A DNA stretch of 64,000 nucleotides, taken from the NCBI GenBank assembly GCA_006844765.1, contig SPJV01000099.1, positions 1 through 64,000 on the forward strand, given 5' to 3'. A program made the translations under genes and the position numbers. Position 1 is the stretch's first letter. The number at the start of each line of letters is the position of its first letter. This DNA is from Alphaproteobacteria bacterium. GTDB lineage: Bacteria > Pseudomonadota > Alphaproteobacteria > UBA8366 > Aestuariispiraceae. This document shows positions 35,036 to 42,986 of this stretch, piece by piece. The notes beneath the pieces are model-generated. The model did not search any database. It saw nothing but the letters and a program-made list of their open reading frames with translations, and had not been told where the DNA came from.

Positions 35036-35203
35036 TCACTTCATTTTCGATTCCTTGAAGAGCACATGCTTGCGTACCTTCGGATCGTATTTGCGCTGTT
35101 GCAGCTTTTCAGTCTGGTTGCGCGGGTTCTTCTTTGTGACATAGAAGTAGCCGGTGTCCGCGGTGCTAACCAGTTTCACCTGAAGGGTTGCGGGCTTCGC
35201 CAT
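35036..35203 (-). CDS. rpmG: 50S ribosomal protein L33
   Basis: I translated this 55-residue gene directly from the minus strand. It starts MAKPATLQVKLVSTADTGYF, continues VTKKNPRNQTEKLQQRKYDP and ends KVRKHVLFKESKMK. This is the cysteine-free (zinc-independent) L33 of Proteobacteria, with the usual length of 55. It is monocistronic with its own terminator at 34991-35010. A 92-residue plus-strand frame over the same bases is an antisense artefact. Confidence 0.97.
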   Translation of the reverse strand: MAKPATLQVKLVSTADTGYFYVTKKNPRNQTEKLQQRKYDPKVRKHVLFKESKMK

Positions 35204-35332
35204 CTCATTCCGTCCTTACGTTCGGTCCTCGCGGGACCAGTCCGGGAGAGCCTTGTTGCCTAACGGCATAAATTGGCGCGCCCGGAAATATGTTTCCAGA
35301 AGGCGCGCAACATACAGCGCCGCGCGCCGCAG

Positions 35333-36091
35333 TCAAGCCGAAACGGGAGACCAAATCTCATCCATATCACCGCCCCGTTCTTCGCGGATGATACGGTAGC
35401 CAGTGACCTCGTAAAATATCTGCGCAACCTTGCGATCCGGGGCTTCCAATTCGGCTGGTTTTCCCCAAAGGCGAAGCGCTTCCCGCAGCACCCGCTTGGT
35501 GATGCCAGATATGTTGCGGGCAGCAAGGGCTTCCGAACAGCGAATCCAGGAGACTTCAGGAAGCTCGCCAGTTGCATGAGGTTCACCGGTTAAAATGCTG
35601 TCATCACACAAGAAAAATCGAACATCGAATCGGATTGGGACTTCTTCCGGCGTGATCGAGTGGCAGACATAGCGCAGAAGGTCCGGCCTGGGGCGCAATC
35701 CAGCGACTGAGGCGGCATCAAGAAATGCCTGGGCTTCTTCGCCAGGTGAATTATCTGGGGAATCGCTTGACTGCGTGAGGGCCCCCGGCGTGCCGACCAG
35801 GACGCCGGCCTCCTCCCAGGTTTCGCGGATGGCGCAGATGGCGAGTGCACCAAGCTCTGAATTCGTGCAACCGAAAAGCTCTGTCATACGCCGGTCGTCA
35901 GGATCAACTGCACCCCCGGGATAGACATACACCCCCGGCATGAAGCGTGCGGTTTCCGGTCGCTTGCCCATCAGGACTTCGGTGTCGTCTCCCGCGCCAC
36001 GCAAAATGATCAGACTGGCAGCATCGCGTGGGACAACAGGAGCGCCATCCTTGTTGCCGGATTTCACCAACGATTCCTCGTGTGTCGGCAT
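35333..36091 (-). CDS. Nudix hydrolase
   Basis: This 252-residue protein is longer than a single-domain Nudix (about 150). It has the substrate strand VLMGKRPETARFMPGVYVYPGGAVD and a Nudix helix with AICAIRETWEEAGVL, keeping the REx2EE residues, but the glycine-to-REx2EE distance is stretched by an insertion (MTELFGCTNSELGAL). This long form resembles NUDT19/CoA-diphosphatase-type proteins. It hydrolyses a nucleoside diphosphate-X compound, substrate unknown. The start lies 8 nt past the stop of the upstream S41 protease gene, so they are co-transcribed. Confidence 0.85.
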   Translation of the reverse strand: MPTHEESLVKSGNKDGAPVVPRDAASLIILRGAGDDTEVLMGKRPETARFMPGVYVYPGGAVDPDDRRMTELFGCTNSELGALAICAIRETWEEAGVLVGTPGALTQSSDSPDNSPGEEAQAFLDAASVAGLRPRPDLLRYVCHSITPEEVPIRFDVRFFLCDDSILTGEPHATGELPEVSWIRCSEALAARNISGITKRVLREALRLWGKPAELEAPDRKVAQIFYEVTGYRIIREERGGDMDEIWSPVSA

Positions 36092-36099
36092 GGAGACTC

Positions 36100-37677
36100 C
36101 TAGCTTGTTCCTGAGAGGCTGATGGCAATGGCCTGCCGATAGACGGCTGGCGATCCAAGAAGCAATTCTGCCACAGCCAAATCGACGTCACCCAGTGTAT
36201 GCGGATTCCAGGGGCAGAGGGCAAGCACCGCCTGAACTTCCGTCTTTGTATGGGTCGATACATCGGTCTCGCGTCTGAGGACTAGGTTTGCGCGCCCGCT
36301 GTCCTTACCCTTCGACAATCCGGAATCAAGGGCGGTAACCGCATCAGACGCGCCGCTGGTGCAGACGGAGGGCATGACCCCCATCCGGTCGAGGGTATAC
36401 CCGCTGGGGGCCATGAATTTCGCCCAGGTCAGATAGAGCTCTCCCCCATTGGGGAGGTCGATAACGGTCTGGATGCTGCCTTTGCCAAAGCTGCTCATTC
36501 CAATCACGACGGCGCGGCCATGATCCTGCAGGGCTGCGGCCAGAATTTCCGACGCGCTGGCGGTTGCGCCGTTGATGAGGACGGCAATCGGTACGCCTGC
36601 AGCGATATCGCCAAGTTCGGCATGGAAGAGTTGTTGGCTTTCCGGATGCCGACCGGCGGCACGGCTAATGACGCCGACGTCCAGGAACAGATCTGCGGCA
36701 TGGACCGCTTCTTCCATCAATCCACCTGGATTGCCGCGCAGATCAAGAATGATGCCGGCCAAGTCGTCACCAAGGGCTTGATGTGCCTTCGCGACAGCTT
36801 CGGCAAGCCGCTTGGTCGTGCTTTGGTTGAAGCCCGATACTCTGATGATGGCAAAATGGCCCATGGGCTCAAAAAAGACAGTGTTCGGCACGATCCGCTT
36901 GCGTCCAACGGTAACGATGATTGGCTTCGCAAGGCCTTTTCGTCCCAATGTCAAACTGACCGTGGCGTTAATTGGACCGCGCAATTCAGAGACGATCCGG
37001 CTTATGGGGAAGCCGCTTACCGCATGTCCGTCAATCGCAAGCAACCGGTCGCCCGGGTGAATGCCGGCTGCAGCGGCCGGGCCTTCCGGGACGATCCTGC
37101 CGATCAACGCGCCATCGGGATGCGGTTCCAAGGCCACACCAATGCCTCCATACCCTTCGCGCCCCGCCCGGTTCCGTGCAGCCTCTCTACGGCTCGCATA
37201 TCCGGAAAACCGGTCCAGGCCATTTGTCATCGCATCGAAGAAGGCGTCTTGAATAACCTCTTCATCAATCGACGCGAGGGTGGGAGAGGCAGCCCGCGCC
37301 CGGATGGCGATATCAGCTGCGAAGGCGCCCCAGGCTTTTGCCTGTGTCGGTAGATCGGATGCGTTGGGTTTGGGCAGAGCCACCGTGTCTACCTGATCGC
37401 CATCAACAAACAGATCGACAGCACTTAGATCGGAATTCGCGGCATCCAGCGCAAAGCCGGGCTCCAGCGTGGTTAAGCCCTCCAGGCCATCCAATGCGGC
37501 GCGCCTGGGATCCAGCGGTTCCAGGTAATAGGTCGCAACCTGTTTCAGGCCGATCCCGAAGATATGGGACAGCCGCGCTTCAACAGCGACTTCCGGTGAC
37601 GGCTCTTCCGATGCACAGCCGGTGCAAACCGCAAGAAATGCGGTGATAAACAGGGCTTTAGCGAAACGGCCGGGCAC
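36100..37677 (-). CDS. S41 family C-terminal processing peptidase (CtpA-like)
   Basis: This 525-residue exported protease has a signal or lipoprotein-like leader (LFITAFLAVCTGC, Cys21). An N-terminal helical part (30-170) is followed by a PDZ domain (about 190-260, GIGVALEPHPDGALIGRIVP and HPGDRLLAIDGHAVSG). The S41 catalytic core has LRGNPGGLMEEAV, the Ser in GATASASEILAAALQD and the Lys in SSFGKGSIQTV. It cleaves periplasmic substrates near the C-terminus. It is upstream of and nearly contiguous with the Nudix gene. Confidence 0.9.
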   Translation of the reverse strand: MPGRFAKALFITAFLAVCTGCASEEPSPEVAVEARLSHIFGIGLKQVATYYLEPLDPRRAALDGLEGLTTLEPGFALDAANSDLSAVDLFVDGDQVDTVALPKPNASDLPTQAKAWGAFAADIAIRARAASPTLASIDEEVIQDAFFDAMTNGLDRFSGYASRREAARNRAGREGYGGIGVALEPHPDGALIGRIVPEGPAAAAGIHPGDRLLAIDGHAVSGFPISRIVSELRGPINATVSLTLGRKGLAKPIIVTVGRKRIVPNTVFFEPMGHFAIIRVSGFNQSTTKRLAEAVAKAHQALGDDLAGIILDLRGNPGGLMEEAVHAADLFLDVGVISRAAGRHPESQQLFHAELGDIAAGVPIAVLINGATASASEILAAALQDHGRAVVIGMSSFGKGSIQTVIDLPNGGELYLTWAKFMAPSGYTLDRMGVMPSVCTSGASDAVTALDSGLSKGKDSGRANLVLRRETDVSTHTKTEVQAVLALCPWNPHTLGDVDLAVAELLLGSPAVYRQAIAISLSGTS

Positions 37678-37881
37678 GGATAAAGCTTTTCAGTCTTAAT
37701 GTGGACAGGTTGTGTTCTTGTCAGGAAGTCTGCCCCAAAGAATATGGCAGCGCACGTGGATTCACAGCCTCCGGCTTGCCTTTGCGGGAACACCGGCGAT
37801 TTTTGTGGCACGCAGGACCGATATTGGGCGTCGGGACATCCATTACGCCGATTATACAGGGCTCGACGAAGAAGCCTGGTC

Positions 37882-38772
37882 CTAGACGGGCGTCGGATCC
37901 GGCATAGGCCCACCCCGTCCCGTTGGGTCGAGCGCGTAGACCATATCGCGCAGGTAATCCAGCAGGGCTTGCCGGTCGCTCCAGCCGCTCAGCATGTCGA
38001 ATTCGATGGGATTGCCGATCCGGGCTGAGACCTCACTACCGATCCTCTTCGCCACTTCACCTAACAGGATTGGCTCACGGAGCTCTTTGTTGATCAGGCT
38101 GGCGAATTGGAACATCCAGCTGTTCTGACCTTCAAAGAACATCGGAACCACCGTGGCGCCGGACGTGGCGACAAGTTTTGCGGCAAACAGCTTCCAAGGG
38201 GCATCGACGGCGCGATCAAAGACCCGTTTCGCGGTCGAAACGCTGCCTGCTGGGAAGATAAGTAGTAACCCGCCGTCTTGAAGATGGGACACTGCCTTCC
38301 GTTTTGATTCGACATTGCTGCGTAACGCACTCGACATGCCGTCGAATTCAATTGGGATGAGATAGGGCAGGATGTCCCCAGTCTTTCCCAGGCTGGCGTG
38401 AGCGAGCAGCTTGATATCCTGCCGGACCCGCGAGATCAGATAGCCTGCCGCGACGCCATCCAAGACGCCGTAGGGGTGGTTGGCCAATATGATCGTCGGA
38501 CCGGTCTTCGGGATCGCGGCCAAGCGCTGGGCATCAAAGTTGACGGAGAGATCCAACCAATGGACGGCAGCTCCCCAGAAGTCATCATCCGGCCCGCCTG
38601 AACTTTTATAGGCGTCATACAGCCTTTGCAGTTTCGGCTGACCTGTGGCGCGCTCAATGGCACGAACCAAGAGCCGCTTCGGCAAAGGGTCTTCCGCATT
38701 GCAATAGGATATCTCGGGCGGCTGGATGTTGATCTTGTCACGCAAAATGGCAATCGGCTTTGGCGCCGTCAT
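37882..38772 (-). CDS. Lysophospholipid (1-acylglycerol-phosphate-type) acyltransferase
   Basis: This 296-residue PlsC-like acyltransferase has the acceptor-His motif in ILANHPYGVLDG and the second block LLLIFPAGSVSTAK, where Arg or other basic residues usually bind phosphate. Related proteins include ornithine-lipid OlsA and hemolysin-type acyltransferases. The frame is open to 39012, but the upstream 80 residues overlap a GNAT gene and are low-similarity. The ATG at 38772, with GAGG about ten bases upstream, is preferred. The substrate is not determinable. Confidence 0.82.
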   Translation of the reverse strand: MTAPKPIAILRDKINIQPPEISYCNAEDPLPKRLLVRAIERATGQPKLQRLYDAYKSSGGPDDDFWGAAVHWLDLSVNFDAQRLAAIPKTGPTIILANHPYGVLDGVAAGYLISRVRQDIKLLAHASLGKTGDILPYLIPIEFDGMSSALRSNVESKRKAVSHLQDGGLLLIFPAGSVSTAKRVFDRAVDAPWKLFAAKLVATSGATVVPMFFEGQNSWMFQFASLINKELREPILLGEVAKRIGSEVSARIGNPIEFDMLSGWSDRQALLDYLRDMVYALDPTGRGGPMPDPTPV

Positions 38773-38924
38773 ATTCTTCGACCTCGATTTATTTCCTCCG
38801 GCAGGTGTCTTCCCGAACAGAAGACGCCTGACCCAATAAAATAACGTCGACTCGGTGACGGTTCCGTGATGCGTATATTGTGGTTTTGTTGCGAAATTAA
38901 TTAACTGCAGAAGCGCCCGCTGCT

Positions 38925-39422
38925 TTAAGGCATTTTTGGAAGCAGCAGTTTCAGGCGGGGACCGACCTCCACGAAACCGCGGGCCTTGTAGAACGCCACG
39001 GTCTTTTGCCATTCGGGCAGGGGCGGCGCGCCGACTTCCAGGCGCGGCCAGCCTCGCTTGCAGGCGAAATCATGCGCATCTTTGATCAAGGCAAGTCCGG
39101 CGCCGCTTCCTCGAAACTCTGGGGTCACGTAAAATTCGGTTATCTCGCCGAACCACCCGCCGGCATAGATTGACGCACATTCATTTAGGCTGAGAACCCC
39201 GATCGGCTTTCCCTGTCCGTCCCTAGCAAGCAGTGACCAGAAACGATTGCCTGACAACAGGTCATGGGCGGTCTCCTCATAATCAGAAAGGGCCGGGGGT
39301 GGTGTGCCGCCTGTCAGTTCACAGACAAGCGCGTGGGTAAGGGCGGCGACCGACTTGCTGTCGACCGCCGCCGCTACTGTTACTGTCACTGCCCCTGCCA
39401 CTGTCACCGAGGTTAACGCCAT
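38925..39422 (-). CDS. GNAT N-acetyltransferase
   Basis: This 165-residue acetyltransferase has motif A as EFYVTPEFRGSGAGLALIKDA and the motif B end VAFYKARGFVEVGPR. The N-terminal 25 residues are a Val/Thr/Ala-rich stretch (SVTVAGAVTVTVAAAV) encoded by near-repeats of ACTGTYACTG, which could reflect slippage or a misplaced start. The acceptor is unknown. It starts 11 nt after the stop of the class III aminotransferase on the same strand. Confidence 0.8.
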   Translation of the reverse strand: MALTSVTVAGAVTVTVAAAVDSKSVAALTHALVCELTGGTPPPALSDYEETAHDLLSGNRFWSLLARDGQGKPIGVLSLNECASIYAGGWFGEITEFYVTPEFRGSGAGLALIKDAHDFACKRGWPRLEVGAPPLPEWQKTVAFYKARGFVEVGPRLKLLLPKMP

Positions 39423-39433
39423 CGAGCGTTACC

Positions 39434-40816
39434 TTACATCACGCCCCAGTCTTTTGCCGTCGCATCCAACGCCTGACGGATCAAACCGAACAGCTCGTCC
39501 AGTTCGGCTTTTTCAATGGTCAGCGGTGGAGAGAAGACCATGGCTTCGCCACAAGGCCGGATAATCGCGCCGAGACGCATGATATGATCGCGGCATGTGA
39601 TGCCGACCTTACCGGCCGGGGTGAAGCGCTCGCGGGTTTCCTTGTTCTTCACCAGCTCGAAGGCGCCAAACATACCGACGCCGCGCGTGTAACCGACAAG
39701 CGGGTGATCTTCCAAGCCCTTCAGCAGTCGCTGGGCATAGGGCCCGGTTTCATTGCGAACTTTTTCGACCAATCCTTCGCGCTCAATGATCTCGATATTG
39801 CGCAGGGCGACAGCGCAGGCTGCCGGGTGGCCGGAATAGGTATAACCATGCGCGAACTCGCCACCATCGGAGACAACCACATCATTGACCTTATCCGAAA
39901 TCGCAATCGCCGAGATCGGCAGATAGCCGGAAGACAACCCCTTGGCCATGGTGATCAGATCGGGTTTGATCCCAAGCGTTTCAAATCCGAACCAGTTGCC
40001 CGTCCGGCCAAAGCCGCAAATGACTTCGTCACAGATCAGCAGGATGTCATATTGATCGCAAATCCGTTGGATTTCTGGCCAGTAGTTGGCCGGCGGGACA
40101 ATCACACCCCCGGCACCTTGGATCGGTTCACCGATGAAGGCGGCGACATTGTCCGGGCCCAGCTCAAGCACCTTGTCTTCAAGCGCCTTGGCGGCCATCG
40201 CGCCTACTTCCTCGTCCGATTTATTGATGCCAAATTTGAAGATATTCGGTTCCATCACGTGATGGATGGAGGGAACGAGCTTGCCGCCCTGCTTATGCAT
40301 CGCGGACATCCCACCCAGGGTCGCCGATGCCACGGTTGATCCGTGATAGGCGTTATCCCGGCTGATGATGAAACGTTTTTCCGGCTGGCCCTTTGTCTGC
40401 CAATAGTGATGGACCATGCGGATGTTACTGTCATTCGCTTCGGAACCGGAGTTGGAGAAGAAAACCCGGTTGAAATTGTCCGGCAGCAGTGAGGCAACCT
40501 TGGCGGAAAGCTCTGCCACCGGCGGCGTCGCGGTCCGGAAGAAGGTGTTGTAATAGGGCAGTTCCATCATCTGCTGGGCGGCGACTTCGGCCAATTCCTT
40601 ATGGCCATACCCGATATTAACGCACCAGAGACCTGCCATGCCGTCCAACAGGCGGTTGCCATGCCCGTCTTGCAGATAGACGCCGGAGGCACTTGTGATC
40701 ATGCGGGCACCACCGTCTTCAGCCATCGCCTTCGAATCGCTGAAGGGTTGGAAATGGTGTGCCGTGTTGATGCGGCCCAGCTCTTCAATATCGTAATTTC
40801 GGCGAACGTCAGCCAT
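39434..40816 (-). CDS. Class III omega-aminotransferase
   Basis: This 460-residue fold-type I class III aminotransferase (aspartate aminotransferase family) has MAGLWCVNIGYGHKELAEVA, FSNSGSEANDSNIRMV, the PLP Asp in LICDEVICGFGRTG and the Schiff-base Lys in MAKGLSSGYLPI. Relatives act on beta-alanine, putrescine, taurine or pyruvate/amine pairs. The ATG at 40816 has GGGAG upstream and replaces a TTG at 40831. Two palindromic operators lie 67-100 bp upstream. Confidence 0.9.
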   Translation of the reverse strand: MADVRRNYDIEELGRINTAHHFQPFSDSKAMAEDGGARMITSASGVYLQDGHGNRLLDGMAGLWCVNIGYGHKELAEVAAQQMMELPYYNTFFRTATPPVAELSAKVASLLPDNFNRVFFSNSGSEANDSNIRMVHHYWQTKGQPEKRFIISRDNAYHGSTVASATLGGMSAMHKQGGKLVPSIHHVMEPNIFKFGINKSDEEVGAMAAKALEDKVLELGPDNVAAFIGEPIQGAGGVIVPPANYWPEIQRICDQYDILLICDEVICGFGRTGNWFGFETLGIKPDLITMAKGLSSGYLPISAIAISDKVNDVVVSDGGEFAHGYTYSGHPAACAVALRNIEIIEREGLVEKVRNETGPYAQRLLKGLEDHPLVGYTRGVGMFGAFELVKNKETRERFTPAGKVGITCRDHIMRLGAIIRPCGEAMVFSPPLTIEKAELDELFGLIRQALDATAKDWGVM

Positions 40817-40882
40817 GACCCGGTCTCCCAATTAATGAAGGATAAGGCGCTGAGGATCAGCGCCGATGGGCCATACTAGCAA

Positions 40883-40915
40883 ATGTGATCACAAATTCAA
40901 TTGTTGTGATCACAA
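40883..40915 (-). promoter_or_regulatory. Twin TGTGATCACA palindromic operators
   Basis: Two exact 10-bp palindromes TGTGATCACA lie at 40884-40893 and 40905-40914. They are 21 bp apart centre to centre, two helical turns, each followed by AATT. They are in the gap between the nitroreductase stop and the aminotransferase start. The spacing fits cooperative binding of two dimers of a GntR-, IclR- or Lrp-like regulator; which one is unknown. Confidence 0.65.
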
Positions 40916-40920
40916 ATTTC

Positions 40921-41535
40921 TCAGACAGGCTTTGTCCAGCTGGACAGGTACTTCGATGCTTCCGGCCGGACCTTCTTTCGGACCGGTTCCGTGGGTGTAC
41001 CGATATAGACAAATCCGACTGTCACGTCTTTTTCGGAGAAGCCGAGACCTGCGCGAACCGTATCGTCGAAAGCGGGCCAGCCGGTCAGCAGGACGACGCC
41101 ATAACCGGATGCTTCACAGGCAAGCAGTAAATGCTGGACTGCGCAGCTGGTCGCAACAACTTGTTCGACGGGGGGCACCTTTGGATGGTTCTCCGTAATC
41201 TCCGCCACCACAGCGACGATGAGGGGAGAGCGCAGCGGCTTCGAGCGAAATTTTGCCACTGCGTCATCATCCGCTTCCGGTTCCCGCAGCTTTAATGCTT
41301 TTTCGAACAGATCCGCCAATCGGTTGCGGGCATCTCCGCGAATTGAAAGAAAGCGCCAGGGCCGGATGGCGCCATGGTCCGGCGCACTCATCGCGGCAGT
41401 CAGCAGCGCTTCAAGCTCTTCATCATCTGGAGCCGGGTCGCCTAAGAGCTGTGCCTTCACCGATTTTCGCCCGGTCAAAAAATCCAGAATATCAGCGGTT
41501 ACAGCTGTCTCTGTCCGGATCTCGGTTTCAGGCAT
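40921..41535 (-). CDS. Nitroreductase-family FMN oxidoreductase
   Basis: This 204-residue FMN-dependent NAD(P)H oxidoreductase resembles YdjA/putative NAD(P)H nitroreductases. It has DFLTGRKSVKAQLLGDPAPD, AAMSAPDHGAIRPWRFLSI (FMN contacts), VVATSCAVQHLLLACEASGYG and the end GFVYIGTPTEPVRKKVRP. Physiological substrate unknown. It starts one base before the rhomboid stop, so the two are likely one transcript. Twin operators follow its stop and probably serve the next gene. Confidence 0.87.
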   Translation of the reverse strand: MPETEIRTETAVTADILDFLTGRKSVKAQLLGDPAPDDEELEALLTAAMSAPDHGAIRPWRFLSIRGDARNRLADLFEKALKLREPEADDDAVAKFRSKPLRSPLIVAVVAEITENHPKVPPVEQVVATSCAVQHLLLACEASGYGVVLLTGWPAFDDTVRAGLGFSEKDVTVGFVYIGTPTEPVRKKVRPEASKYLSSWTKPV

Positions 41536-41536
41536 G

Positions 41537-42217
41537 TCAGTCTTCTCCTATTGGGGTGTCGAATATGGGCATCAAAAGGTAGCCGGCAAGAAAGCCGCCT
41601 AAATGCGCCTCCCAGGCGATGCGCTCATGAATTCCAATGAGGCTGGGCACAACGGCGCTCAACAAATTCAGGGTGACAAAGACGATTAGAAACCCGACCG
41701 CTGTCCGTCGATTGTGAAAAGGTGGCGGTGGCGGCGCGGTATTGGGGGCCGGCGTAATGGCGATGCGGACGATGGCCCCTGTCAGAGCCGACACTGCACC
41801 CGATGCGCCAATGACCAGGGCGACAGATTCAGGCGACATGCCGAAAACAGAGAAGACGCCGGCGATGGCCCCTGTTGCATAAAGCACAAGGAACCGGGCG
41901 CCGCCGGTCCGGCGCGCTACCGCGCTGCCGAACGCCATCAGGAACGCCATATTCATTAGCAGATGCGCCCAGCCGCCATGCAGCAAGGCATGTGTCAGGG
42001 GTGATAAAATTACGGCCAGAGGGTCGGCGGCGATCTCTCCCGGCAGGATATAGCGGGCCGGGATGAAGCCGAGCTTGATGCGAATAAGGGCGACAAGTTC
42101 GGGCTGGTTGATCCAGGCGGTCTGCAGCAAAACCATCAGAACATGCACACCGACCGTTACGGCGGCGACCCAGACGACCACTTTCGGGGCGTTCAGGATC
42201 GGTTGAGTGTCTGTCAT
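41537..42217 (-). CDS. Rhomboid-family intramembrane serine protease
   Basis: This 226-residue protein has six predicted membrane segments, HGGWAHLLMNMAFLMAFGSAV (the rhomboid HxxxN-type element), the catalytic Ser in GASGAVSALTG and the catalytic His in WEAHLGGFLAGYLL. The Ser-His dyad is intact, so it should be an active protease cleaving membrane proteins. It is the first gene of a two-gene minus-strand unit with the nitroreductase. Confidence 0.9.
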   Translation of the reverse strand: MTDTQPILNAPKVVVWVAAVTVGVHVLMVLLQTAWINQPELVALIRIKLGFIPARYILPGEIAADPLAVILSPLTHALLHGGWAHLLMNMAFLMAFGSAVARRTGGARFLVLYATGAIAGVFSVFGMSPESVALVIGASGAVSALTGAIVRIAITPAPNTAPPPPPFHNRRTAVGFLIVFVTLNLLSAVVPSLIGIHERIAWEAHLGGFLAGYLLMPIFDTPIGED

Positions 42218-42411
42218 GGCAGCTCGTCAGCTCAAAGGGAAGAGGGGCCATTACTTAGCCCTCGCATGCAAGCTGTGCAATCCCACGATGAATTCTGAGG
42301 GGCTCTGTTGATGGGGACTGTTGTGTTTCGGCGCCCGCTGGATACTCTTTCGGTCCGTCCAATCTGGAGGCGATAAATATCTTCGAAACAGATCATGTTG
42401 GAGATTCGACA

Positions 42412-42963
42412 ATGAGCAGTTCAAAAGGCAACGTTGCACAGCTGGTTTCATTTGGCGCAGGGGCGGTTCTTTGTGGGGCGCTGCTGGTTGGTTGTCAGAG
42501 TGGCGGGGATAAGAATCTCCCACTTCTTACCCTCGGTTTTGCTGATACCGCTTGGACGGGGGAGCGAATCCCGGAAGGGCAGCAATGCTCGAAGTTTGGC
42601 GGAAAGGGCGCAACGCCTGCGATGGCTGTCAGCGATATCCCGGCTGGCACTGTAGAAATTGTCGCGGAATTTAACGATCGTAGCTACGCGCCGCTGAGCA
42701 GTGGTGGCGGGCATGGCAAGATCGGCTTCAGTCATGATGGTAGCGCTGAAGCGGTTTTGCAGTCGGTCCTCGGGGAGACGGCTGACCTGCCGGCAGGAAC
42801 GCATGTCGTTGCAAAGAACAGAGCGACGGGATCATTCGCGCGCCCAGGATATCTCCCCCCTTGTTCCGGCGGAAAAGGGAACACCTATTTCGCTGACATT
42901 ATTGCAATCGATGGTGCTGGTCAGGCACTAGCCAAAGGGCAAATCATCATCGGTCGTTACTGA
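42412..42963 (+). CDS. Lipoprotein, distantly PEBP/YbhB-like
   Basis: This 183-residue protein has a lipobox ALLVGC (Cys28) and a mature domain reminiscent of phosphatidylethanolamine-binding-like proteins: IPEGQQCSKFGGKGATPAMA, VSDIPAGTVEIVAEFND, GGGHGKIGF and a C-terminal strand. The similarity is weak and I score it as such. Two further Cys (QCSKF, PPCSGG) may form a disulfide. The ATG lies 23 nt upstream of the acyl-CoA synthetase gene's region of transcription on the same strand. Confidence 0.6.
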   Translation: MSSSKGNVAQLVSFGAGAVLCGALLVGCQSGGDKNLPLLTLGFADTAWTGERIPEGQQCSKFGGKGATPAMAVSDIPAGTVEIVAEFNDRSYAPLSSGGGHGKIGFSHDGSAEAVLQSVLGETADLPAGTHVVAKNRATGSFARPGYLPPCSGGKGNTYFADIIAIDGAGQALAKGQIIIGRY

Positions 42964-42986
42964 GTTTTCAAAGGAGCAATTATAGT

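Noticed and set aside
34985..35263. 92-residue plus-strand frame over rpmG
   Set aside because: Antisense to a clear L33 gene; composition and lack of a ribosome site mark it as a shadow.
37699..37907. Small plus-strand frames in the gap between the S41 protease and acyltransferase genes
   Set aside because: No ribosome site, atypical Cys/Arg-rich translation; nothing else convincing in this 205-nt gap.
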